64,000 nt of DNA from Telopea speciosissima. Its lineage: Eukaryota; Streptophyta; Magnoliopsida; Proteales; Proteaceae. Location of the stretch: assembly GCF_018873765.1 (NCBI RefSeq), contig NC_057922.1, forward strand, positions 14,707,563 to 14,771,562, given 5' to 3'. The notes under the pieces were generated by a model. The model was not told the origin of the DNA. It worked only from the letters and a program-made list of their open reading frames with translations, and ran no database searches. This document shows, piece by piece, positions 53,964-64,000 of this stretch (within the stretch, counting starts at the first letter, position 1; every line of letters begins with the position of its first letter). Both the position numbers and the translations under genes were made by a program.

Positions 53964-54127
53964 GGGATAAGTTCTCTGCACCAAGCCGCAATGTGCGCCC
54001 AAACACATGGGGGTGGGCAAAATGACTTGTCTGCCCCCCTGAATGCCCACAATCCCACCCCTATCCCACCCCATGTATTTAGGCGCAACCTGCGCCCAAA
54101 TGCGCTCTCGGACAGAGAACCTATGCC
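53964..54127. mobile_element. MULE-like MITE, GC-rich family, with intact target duplication
   Basis: A 164-bp element with a perfect 10-bp flanking repeat TTTTCAAAAT (53954-53963 and 54128-54137), containing the 9-bp duplication. Ends are GGGATAAGTTCTCTG and, inverted, GGCATAGGTTCTCTG. The interior has GTGCGCCCAAACACATGGGG and CCACCCCATGTATTTAGGCG arms. Confidence 0.88.
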
Positions 54128-54448
54128 TTTTCAAAATTTATGACTTCTAAGGTCTAGTGTTTGGTGGAACATTGTCGTTGTTGCTTATTTATTTATTTAT
54201 TTTTTGGGTGAGTGATAGTAGGACGTCCGTCTTGCAAACTTATTCTCATTGTATTTTGATGTTAATCGTCCATTTAGCATGAGAGTAGTCTAAATCATCA
54301 ATTATTTTTCACCTATAGGGCTCCGTTTGTTCGATAAATTTTACACGTGGAAAAGTTTTTCAGTGGTTGTTACTTTTTATATAATTGAAATTTTTTGAAA
54401 AGTGAAAATTTTCCAGGTAAAATTTGACTCTGGCTACCCCCGTTCATC

Positions 54449-54855
54449 TAGGCTTGTAAACAGATCGGATTCGGCTCAGATACGGATCGGATGTAATCGG
54501 ATTCGGATATTTCCTGGTCGAATACGGATACCTCTAAACGGATTCGGATGCGAATTGAATTCGGATTTTTGACCATCCGTTTACACCTCTACCTTGTGTA
54601 ACCCGAACCTTCCTCCTCCTAGTGGATACAATTCACTCTCAATCCATAGTTTTAGATCATGATTCTCTTCTCCTCATATTCTAGAACCTGTTGAATCTTC
54701 AAAAATCCTAAAGATCGTTATTTACTTAATTTTTTATAATTAAATATTTGGATTCGGATTTTTATCGGAGGATTCGGATTTTTTTTCGGGAAATCTCTAA
54801 TCGAATACGGATGCGGATTGAATTCGAATTTTCGGTTATCCATTTACAGCCCTCG
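54449..54855. mobile_element. hAT-type MITE, GGATTCGGAT family
   Basis: Starts TAGGCTTGTAAACAGATCGG and ends CATTTACAGCCCTC (inverted, GAGGGCTGTAAATG). Flanks CGTTCATC (54441-54448) and GGTTCATC (54856-54863) would be an 8-bp duplication with one change. An internal TTTACACCTCTA at 54580-54591 looks like a second terminus, so one element may sit inside or beside another. Related to 40272-40547. Confidence 0.6.
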
Positions 54856-54863
54856 GTTCATCC

Positions 54864-55464
54864 TTTGTCTCTCAGACTCTCACACACACCCATCCGCGGA
54901 GAAGAAATCTTCAATTTCTGCCCCGTCGAGAATTCGTCTTTGCTGGCCTCGCAAAGCTCACTTGATGGAGTCTTCTCTCTCCTGCAAGAAGCGAAATGTC
55001 TGTTCTGATTTAGGGCTCAAGCATCGATCTTCAGTGATAATTTGACTGAGAGTCTCCAAAGTCACAGGGGAAATCAGTTTGTCCAGTCTAATGACGGGAA
55101 GATAACAGCTTCGGAATTGAAGATACAATGAAGAGAACTGTAATTCTACAAAACCGACCTTATTTATCTTCGATGCGCCTGCGCTCACCGCTATCGCCAT
55201 GGCTAGGGTTCGAGTTCTTGTTGTTACACCAATTTGCACAGGTAGAAGGCGGACGTGGGATAGTGAAGATAAAACATGATGGAAATGAAGGGAGGTCGCC
55301 GGTGAAAAAGAGGAGGCAGATACAGCGAGAAGCCGCCGTGGAGGGAAGATGATAAAATCGATTATAGGTTAATTGGAATAAAACCATTCAACGGTTGAGA
55401 TTTTAATATTCCCTAAATCAACAGTTGAGTTCCCACGTCCTGCGATTTTTTAGCCTTATTTTTA
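54864..55464. other. upstream region of the LRR receptor kinase
   Basis: Less AT-rich than its surroundings (about 54890-55350) with short ORFs on both strands but no recognisable domain. It could be a remnant of a gene's 5' end; I cannot support a call. Confidence 0.35.
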
Positions 55465-55790
55465 TTTTTTTTGTAATGCTGCTGTTGTTGCTTATTTATT
55501 TATTTGGTTATGTTGTCGTTGTTGCTTATTTATTTATTTATTTTTTGGATAATGTTACCATTGTTGTTTATTTATTTTTGATAATGCTGCTGTTGTTGTT
55601 TATTTATTTATTTATTTTTTTTGATAATGGTGCCGTTGTTGCTTATTTATTTATTTATTTTTTTGATAATGGTGCCGTTGTTGCTTATTACTATCCTTTA
55701 AATAGGGTTTTGTGGAACATTACCTTTGTTGCTGATTTATTTATTTATTTTTTGGGTAATGTTGCCGTTGATGCTTATTACTTTACTTTA
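55465..55790. repeat. GTTGTTGCTTATTTATTTATTT minisatellite
   Basis: Seven or more irregular units of (T)GTTGTTGCTTATTTATTTAT plus TTTTTTGATAATG(G/C)TGCC. A unit of the same type stands alone at about 54165-54215 (GTGGAACATTGTCG...). It ends 67 bp upstream of the chosen ATG of the receptor kinase. Its frame happens to be open, producing a hydrophobic N-terminal extension that I do not accept as protein. Confidence 0.75.
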
Positions 55791-55856
55791 AATAGGATAC
55801 GTAGTTATTGTACAGCAACTCAAAATTGCACGGTTTCTGCATCTCCGTCCCAAAAT

Positions 55857-58800
55857 ATGAATCTGATGGCACTTCAGCTTCTCCTAGTTTTCATTATCCT
55901 CCTTGAGAGCTCATTGAAGCTAATAGAATCTGTCACCGATGTTAGAAGGATCTTAGTATGGAACAACGAGACAGATCGACTTGCTTTGCTGGAGATGAAG
56001 AAACAAATTGATGATCCTTATGGATCACTAAGTTCTTGGAACGATTCCATCCATTTCTGCAACTGGGTAGGGATCACATGTGGCCATCGTCATCAACAAC
56101 AGGTGATCAACTTGGATTTACAAGGGAAGAGCTTGGGAGGTAACATATCTCCTTCCATTGGAAATCTCACTTTTTTGCATTACCTCAATTTTGGAAACAA
56201 TAGCTTCCATGGCAAAATCCCCCAAGAAATTGGTTATTTGATTCGACTACAATTCATTGGTTTTGAAAACAACACTCTCGAAGAAGAAATTCCTACCAGC
56301 TTGGCCAACTGCACTCATCTAAGAGTAATTCGTTTCTCCCATAACAATCTTGTCGGGAAGATTCCGTTTGATCTATTTACCCCTTTGTCAAATCTGGAGC
56401 TAATTTCTATTAATTATAATGGCTTAACTGGAGAAATACCAGCTTCTTTTGGTAACATTTCCTCACTCCGTTCGATCTCTTTGGGTTATAATGGACTGCA
56501 GGGGAGCATTCCAGAATCCTTCAGTCAGCTAACAAACTTATACTTTCTAGGATTTCCTGTGAACAATCTGTCTGGTATGTTCCCTGTCTCACTATACAAT
56601 CTCTCATCTCTTGAAGTTATCTCTCTTGCACAAAACCAGCTGCATGGGAGCCTTCCACGAGACATGGACCTCACTCTTCCAATTCTCAAAACAATAGCAA
56701 TTGGAGTGAACCTTTTCTCAGGGAGCATTCCGAATTCCATCTCCAATATTTCGACACTCGAATTTATTGGTTTCCTTAACAACAGTTTTATTGGACCAGT
56801 TCCTAACAACTTGGGAAATCTTCAAAACCTTCAAGGATTTAGTATTGGTGGAAATCAGTGTGGAACAGGGGAAGATGATGATTTAGATTTTATCAATTCT
56901 TTAGTCAATTGTTCACAGCTAGAGGTTTTGAATCTAGGAAATAATGGCTTTAGGGGTCTCCTTCCCAACTTTAAAGCCAATCTCTCAACACAACTCTCAG
57001 AGCTTGATTTAGGAGGAAATCAAATATCTGGAACCATTCCTGCTGGGATTGAGAATCTCGTCAACTTAACCTTTTTGGGCATGAATCAAAACTTTCTTGA
57101 AGGTAATATTCCATTTGGTATAGGGAAACTTCCGAAGCTTCAAAGCTTGTTCTTGGATGAAAATAGACTTTCAGGACAGATACCTTCCTTTATAGGTAAT
57201 CTCACTCTTTTGTATGAACTTCATTTAGATGCCAACAACTTTAATGCAAGCATTCCTTCCAATATTGGAAATTGTCAACATTTACAATACCTAACCCTTT
57301 CTAAAAATAGCCTCCAAGGTCCAATACCTAAACAACTCTTTCTCATTCCCTACTTATCAATAATTCTTGACTTGTCTTATAATTCTCTGGTTGGTTCCCT
57401 ACCAATTGAAATTGGTAACTTCAAGGGTCTTTCTACAATAGATATCTCCAAAAACAGATTGTCTGGAGAAATCCCCTCTTCCATTGGTGACTGTAATAGT
57501 TTGCAACATCTTTATATGGGGGGTAATTTGTTTGAAGGAACCATTCCTCAATCTTTGACTCTTTTGAAGGGGCTTCAAGATTTAGATCTCTCACTCAACA
57601 ACTTATCGGGAAAAATCCCAACAGATCTAGAAAACCTTTCAGCATTGCGGAGTTTGAATTTGTCCTTCAATAATCTTGAGGGGGAAGTTCCAACAAAAGG
57701 AATCTTTGGAAATGCAAGTGAAATCTCAGTGAATGGAAATGATAAGCTTTGTGGGGGAATTGTAGAGTTACAACTGCCTCCATGCACAAACCATGGATCT
57801 ATAAAACGAGAAAAGTCCAATGCTTTAAGAATAGTTTTGGTGATAATCGGTGTGGTTCTTGGTTTTCTTTTGGTATCTTCCTTTTTTACTCTTTATTGGA
57901 TGAGAAAATCAAAAACTCCAGAAAGTAAACCTCCATCCACACCATTAACCGATGGCTCATTCTTAAAGCTTTCTTACAAAGAGCTCTTCCAAGCTACCGG
58001 AGGATTTTCTTCAGCTAATTTCATAGGTTCTGGTAGTTTTGGCTCTGTATACAAAGACATTATTGACCAAGATGAAACAATTGTTGCAGTAAAGGTACTC
58101 AACCTTCAAAATCCAAGAGTTTACAAGAGCTTTATGGCTGAAGTCAATGCATTAAGAAACATTCGGCATCGAAATCTTGTCAAGATCTTAACTTCTTGTT
58201 CAAGTCTTGATTCAAAAGGCAAAGATTTCAAAGCCCTTGTTTATGAGTTCATGCCCAATGGGAGTCTAGATGATTGGTTGCATTTGCCGATGGAGGCACA
58301 TAATCATTCAAGGAATTTAAGCCTTCTTCAAAGATTAAACATCGTAATTGATGTGGCTTCTGCATTAGATTACCTTCATTACCACTGTTATGCGGCAATT
58401 GTTCATTGTGACTTGAAGCCGAGCAATATTCTACTTGACAGTGATATGACTGCACATGTCAGTGATTTTGGTTTGGCGAGGCTACTTTTAGAACCTGACG
58501 ACAATTCAACACAGGCTCAAACTAGTACCATTGGGATAAAAGGATCTATTGGCTATACTGCTCCAGGTAACAAATAAACAATACAATTTATTTTGAGTTA
58601 TTTATCAATATGTTAATTTTTTATTATGTATATCTAAATGCCATTTACTAGGGAAGGGTTCAAATCTAATGATCTTGTTTATTAGGTTAGTCCTTAAATC
58701 ACTATAGTTGTTTCTGTCTATTCTAATTGGAAATAGGGTCTAAATCTAAAGATCTTGTTTATTAGGTTAGTACTTCAATCCAACTATTATTAAAATATTT

Positions 58801-59576
58801 AGATCATGTCCTTAATAGTTTATTGAGTATATCAACACACTTTTCTATCTTAATTAGAGTGGATCATAGTTTTATCCATATTCATTTAAATTAGGAATTC
58901 ATTATACTACAAACATATTGGATCTTGGAATCTAATTGGACTGAATTTAGAATGGATTCTTTTTAACATAATCAAAAGAATCATGGTTTCCTAATTGAAG
59001 AAATGATCATGTAACTCGCTACTTTTGAATAATATGTTCACAATTTCCATATTTCAGACCATAATTTCTTGTATTATGTGAAAAAAATGCAAATCTCTTA
59101 TTGTTATACTAACAGCGAGAGGTTTCTAAATTTCAGAATATGGCATGGGTGGAAGGGCAACTATACAAGGGGACGTGTATAGCTATGGGATCCTTTTGTT
59201 GGAGATGTTCACAGGAAAAAGGCCAACAGATCAGATGTTTACTGATGACTTAAATCTCCATAACTTTGCAAAGGCAGCTTTACCTGTACACGTGATGCAA
59301 ATGTTAGACCCAACACTCTTACCCAAGGAAGAACAAAGTAAAGAAATTGAAGAGGATGATATCAACAAAACTGAAAGTCCTTGTCGTAGGGCAGATGAAT
59401 TGCAAGATTACATAACGTTAATAATTGAAATTGCACTCCAGTGCTCCATGGAATCGCCAAGAGAACGCATGAACATGAATGATGTTGTGAAGGAACTACA
59501 TTTAATCAAAAGGGAAATTTTGTCAAAGCAAGAATCTATCAGTATAGATGAAAAGTTGGGGAAAAGAAAAATCTAA
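55857..59576 (+). CDS. LRR receptor-like kinase, LRR-XII (XA21/EFR/FLS2-like) class, non-RD (two exons)
   Basis: Exons 55857-58566 and 59137-59576 encode 1049 residues. I chose the ATG at 55857 because it begins a signal peptide (MNLMALQLLLVFIILLESS); the open frame upstream is only minisatellite. Order: LRR N-cap (NETDRLALLEMKKQI, CNWVGITC, about 37-75), some twenty LRRs (about 80-625, many LxxNxLxGxIP), C-cap (LCGGIVELQLPPC), transmembrane helix (about 658-681), kinase (about 720-1035). The kinase has GSGSFGSVY (724), Lys746, HCDLKPSN with Asp852, DFG at 870 and an APE motif split by the intron (TAP|EYGMGG). Cys precedes the catalytic Asp, the non-RD signature of pattern-recognition receptors. 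The single late intron after TAP is typical of this class. Its ligand is unknown; innate immune sensing is inferred from the subfamily. It appears intact. Confidence 0.93.
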
Positions 59577-61819
59577 ATCATGTAGCAGAGGTAAGCTGAT
59601 CTTGGATTTAAACTTTTAATATAATTTTTTTCGCAGTATTTGTTTCCTGAATATTCACACAATCCCTCCTCCTTCCCATTACTCTCTATCTCTTCTGGGT
59701 TTGATGATTTGATGTCATTCTGTTCATGTACGTTTTTGTTTTAGTAACGTTTGGATACATCTTATTTTCTGAAGCTAACTCTGTATATGATCAATATTTA
59801 AGTTTGTATTATGGTTTTGGGTGGTCAACATTGGTAGGGATTGCTTGATCACAGGACAGCTTTCCTAGGTCTCGATTTACTGAAAAAAGCAAATCAGTAT
59901 ACATATTAAAAAGGTAGATATTGCACTAACTGATTAAGTATCCAGATCTGAGCAAATTAAAAAAGCAAATCAATATACAGAGGAAATGGTTTTACTTTAT
60001 AATGCACTAACTGATTTGGATTCTCTTGTATCTTTACATGATTAAAAAAAAACATTGGTTTCACATCTCAATATGCCATGGCTTGGACCTGAAGTTTGGG
60101 AATTCTTATAAGTTTAAATGTATATTGTTCAGATATATAATCAGAATCTATAATCAATTGGATCAATTTGAGATGTATATTGTTCATGTCTTTATATGCT
60201 GTCCTGCAAGTCAGTGAAGATCTGATTTTTCTTTGGAACTAGAAATATACAGGAATTTATTCTTTATGTTCAAATAATGCTCTTTGGATGACATACAATA
60301 AGCCAATAATACAAAGACATGAATCCCGATATACAAATACATGTATATTGTTCAGATATATAATCAGAATCTATAATCAATTGGATCAATTTGAGTTTAA
60401 ATGTATATTGTTCATGTCTTTATATGCTGTCCTGCAAGTCAGTGAAGATCTGATTTTTCTTTGGAACTAGAAATGTATAGGTATTTATTCTCTGTGTTGA
60501 AGTAATGCTCTTTGGATGACATACAATAAGCCAATAATACAAAGACATGAATTCCGATATCCACTGTCTGTATATATTTCTGAATTAATTGGATTTTTTC
60601 AATCCCTTAGATATATTCATGGAAGTAAGGGTTGTCCTAATGTAGGACCTACCATCCAAGTTGGGCTTCTTTTAGTACAAAGTGGAGAAGCAGGAGGAAG
60701 GACTGAGAAGTCGATCACATTGTGAGAAAAGAGAATCTAAAGTTGGATATAGAAATTGAGGCATTGCTGGACAAATGAGAGTAATGGAATCTTTTTTTTT
60801 GTTAAATTCTTTATAGGGGCATCAAATTTCCTTGGGGTGGGGTTCTTTACTGAAAGATTGGTCTAGAGGGATTGTTCTGCGGCATGGGAGGTGGAAGGAG
60901 TTGATGTGAAGAGCAGAGAGCTTCTCCCTGGGGAAGCAACATAGAGGACAGGATTAGACTCATTAAACGTAGTAATTCATTGAGAAGATTTCCTTTGGCT
61001 TGTTGAGGAACATGTGCATACTGTAACTATGGGTAAGGGTGTATATCGGTGTGAAGACAATTTTAGATTTGAATTCATTGAGAAGATTCCCTTGTTCATG
61101 CAAAAAGGTCTCCTCCCTTGCCAATCCCACCCCAGGGCAATTCAAGTCAACTGGATTCAAGTTGAGTTTGCAGTAAAAGTTCAACCCCTTACCTATATAC
61201 AATTCAACAGTAGTGGGCCAATTATTAATGTTAAATATATTTGATATTTGCTTAGAGTCAAAACCCAGATGGCATATCACATGACAATTAGGGACTATCG
61301 ACATTATCCTTCCAGTCCCAGTTTCACAACCCAAACTTCATGTCTCTTAAATCAGAAAAATATGGTGAGGAGGAAGTCTTGGAAAGCACCTTTCAGTAAG
61401 ATGCGTCTAAAGAATTAACCAACAGGAGCAAAAGCTATAACATTGAATGAAAAAGACTGATTCATCATCTACTCATCACGTGATTCCGAATCAACAGATT
61501 TGTTGTACAACTCTTGAGTAAAGTAATAATAATAAGAATTGTATCATGTAACTTCATTCACAAACGCTCCTTGAATTACTTTGGAATAAAGAAAATGACT
61601 TCTATTTTGATCATTTTCCCTTTTTCAATCGCATCATGCCCATTTTTGAACGACCAACCTCCATAACACCCTTTATTTTAACTCATTAGAGGAGTAATCT
61701 CATTAATTGCACATAATATCTCAAAGGAAAGAAAAATAAAACCTTTACTTTAATTTCAGTTTCATTTCAGTGCAACTCAATTCTAAGACTAATAATTTCT
61801 ATTTCATTTTTCTTTTAGA
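59577..61819. other. 3' flank of the receptor kinase and intergenic
   Basis: No gene recognised. It contains a two-copy tandem duplication at 60117-60570. The rest is AT-rich unique-looking sequence with only short ORFs. Confidence 0.45.
60117..60570. repeat. two-copy tandem duplication, unit about 223-228 bp
   Basis: 'tatattgttcagatatataa' starts at 60121 and 60344, and 'acatacaataagccaataat' at 60291 and 60519. Order and spacing are kept, with small indels accounting for the 223 versus 228 bp offset. The copies are close to identical, so the duplication is recent. Confidence 0.88.
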
Positions 61820-62053
61820 TTATAAACTAAGTCTGTCTGTCCATTTGCCCTTCTGCTGATGATAAATACCATAATGCTTAGGCTTATACCACTTTGGTGC
61901 AGGATCAGGCACTAGACTTGGATTTACTTTAGTCTCAACAGACCTTTGGGAGAATTGCAGGATGGGCAGGTCAACCTGGCAAAGCGAAATTCTTCCGTCC
62001 AGCGGGAGCACCCTGGTTTCATTTTCAGACCTTGCAGCAGTTTGCTTGTCCAT
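61820..62053 (-). CDS. hypothetical 77-residue protein or exon
   Basis: A minus-strand ORF from ATG to stop. Its composition looks like real protein rather than AT-rich noise: it starts MDKQTAARSENETRVLPLDG, continues with ISLCQVDLPILQF, and ends in a basic aromatic PKWYKPKHYGIYHQQKGKW followed by TDRLSL. There is no signal peptide or membrane span. I do not recognise the family. It could be a small gene, one exon of a longer gene, or a fragment. The surrounding 59.6-62.8 kb offers no obvious partner exon. Confidence 0.4.
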   Translation of the reverse strand: MDKQTAARSENETRVLPLDGRISLCQVDLPILQFSQRSVETKVNPSLVPDPAPKWYKPKHYGIYHQQKGKWTDRLSL

Positions 62054-62584
62054 CTTGTAATTACAATTTACAACACCTTCAAGCCATAGAGGTTAACCAA
62101 ACAAAGATGAATTTTGAGAATAAATTAATTAACTTGTACGTTGTAACCCCATGAAATCTACATTTAGAGACTAATAACATAGGATTGATAGATTTCCAAT
62201 TTTTTTTTGGTTGACTACAAATTTCTACATCAAGCTTATGTTGGAGAAAGAGGTTGCCAATATAATTTGCGATTACGCACCTCAAGTAGGATTAGATTAA
62301 AGTAGTAAGTTACAATTATGGGAATACATGGATGGATTAATGCAAGGTTTGAGTCAAGGAGAAAAGATTGTTATGGGGGTGATCTGAATAGATATGTTGT
62401 GAAAGATTGTAGAGGCTATGGAGGTGTGTACATGGAAGATATGGTTTTGAAGAGAGGAATGAGGAGGGGATCTCAGTTTTAGATTTTATTGTGGCTTATG
62501 ATTTATCCATTGTAAACACTTACTTTGAAAAAGAGAGAGGAGCATTTAGTTACCTTCAAAAGAGGGCATCATACAAGATTTAAA
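62054..62584. other. intergenic, nothing recognised
   Basis: AT-rich sequence with a T9 run near 62200. No conserved ORF or clear repeat. Confidence 0.4.
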
Positions 62585-62745
62585 ACAAGCTATAAAGTAT
62601 CGGTATTGGGTATTGTATCGAGAGGGTATTTTAAGATATGTATCGTATTGTATCGGAGAGACACAAGATACGCTAGATACATATGGAAATGGTCAAGAAA
62701 CATATGGAAATGCTTAGGATATATGCAAAATACAATTAAAGATAT
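62585..62745. repeat. partial TATCGGTATCG-type repeat abutting the OPR fragment
   Basis: 'aaagtatcggtattgggtat' and 'acatatggaaatggtcaagaaacatatgga' match the reverse complement of the repeat at 43600-43925. It ends where homology to OPR intron 3 begins (about 62745), so it lies at the breakpoint of the truncated third OPR copy. Confidence 0.5.
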
Positions 62746-62818
62746 TTGTTCTGTTATTGTTGAATTAGACCATTATACAGAAATTCATTTTGTTGGTTGA
62801 TCCAGTTGATTACTTTGA

Positions 62819-63945
<1,127 letters not shown>

Positions 63946-64000
63946 TGGGAGAAGGTTCTCTGAGCAAGCAGGGTACTCTCCACCCTCTCACATAAACATT

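Noticed and set aside
54958..55239. Minus-strand ORF upstream of the receptor kinase
   Set aside because: No recognised domain, overlapped by plus-strand ORFs of similar length; not enough to call a gene.
55425..55856. A 144-codon N-terminal extension of the receptor kinase
   Set aside because: It is translated minisatellite with no family counterpart. A normal signal peptide starts at the ATG at 55857.

Overview
This window is plant nuclear DNA. It has AT-rich introns of 0.1 to 12 kb with GT..AG borders, Copia, LINE, MULE and hAT elements, plant gene families (a REM-type B3 factor, 12-oxophytodienoate reductases, eEF1B-gamma with the plant domain order, a non-RD LRR-XII-type receptor kinase), and no bacterial or viral gene organisation. 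It is a flowering plant; the species cannot be named from the sequence alone.

Layout: 1-3.5 kb is intergenic with a decayed LINE. 3.5-5.4 kb (minus) is a two-exon gene for a 105-residue secretory-pathway single-pass membrane protein. 10.95-28.3 kb (plus) is a two-B3-domain protein of about 538 residues in four coding exons. Its 12-kb first coding intron holds a complete but dead Copia element (11369-17152), a probable 2.7-kb Gypsy-type solo LTR and other repeats; its third intron holds a hAT-type and a MULE-type MITE. 31.9-36.0 kb (minus) is a seven-coding-exon eEF1B-gamma gene. Divergent from it is the first of two intact five-exon OPR genes (37.2-42.3 kb); the second is at 44.7-52.6 kb, and an OPR exon-4 pseudogene fragment lies at 62.8-63.0 kb. 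55.9-59.6 kb (plus) is a two-exon LRR receptor kinase.

The genes form no operon-like system. The OPRs belong to oxylipin/enone reduction, the LRR kinase to surface perception, eEF1B-gamma to translation elongation and the B3 protein to transcription. The OPR array is a recent segmental duplication: introns, 3' flanks and promoter blocks remain alignable. Insertions present in only one copy (a LINE with a nested hAT MITE in copy 1; a solo LTR and a 1.3-kb MULE in copy 2) post-date it.

The most notable signal is OPR copy 2, which carries Phe at the position of the OYE-family proton-donor Tyr and Ala at the position of the FMN-contacting Thr, while the reading frame and splice sites stay intact. 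Second is a family of GC-rich MULE-like MITEs with at least six copies, several with readable 9-12 bp target duplications. I found no evidence for a wholly new multi-gene system. A 450-bp block of giant homopolymers at 11694-12142 is probably an assembly artefact. All comparisons were made by eye.
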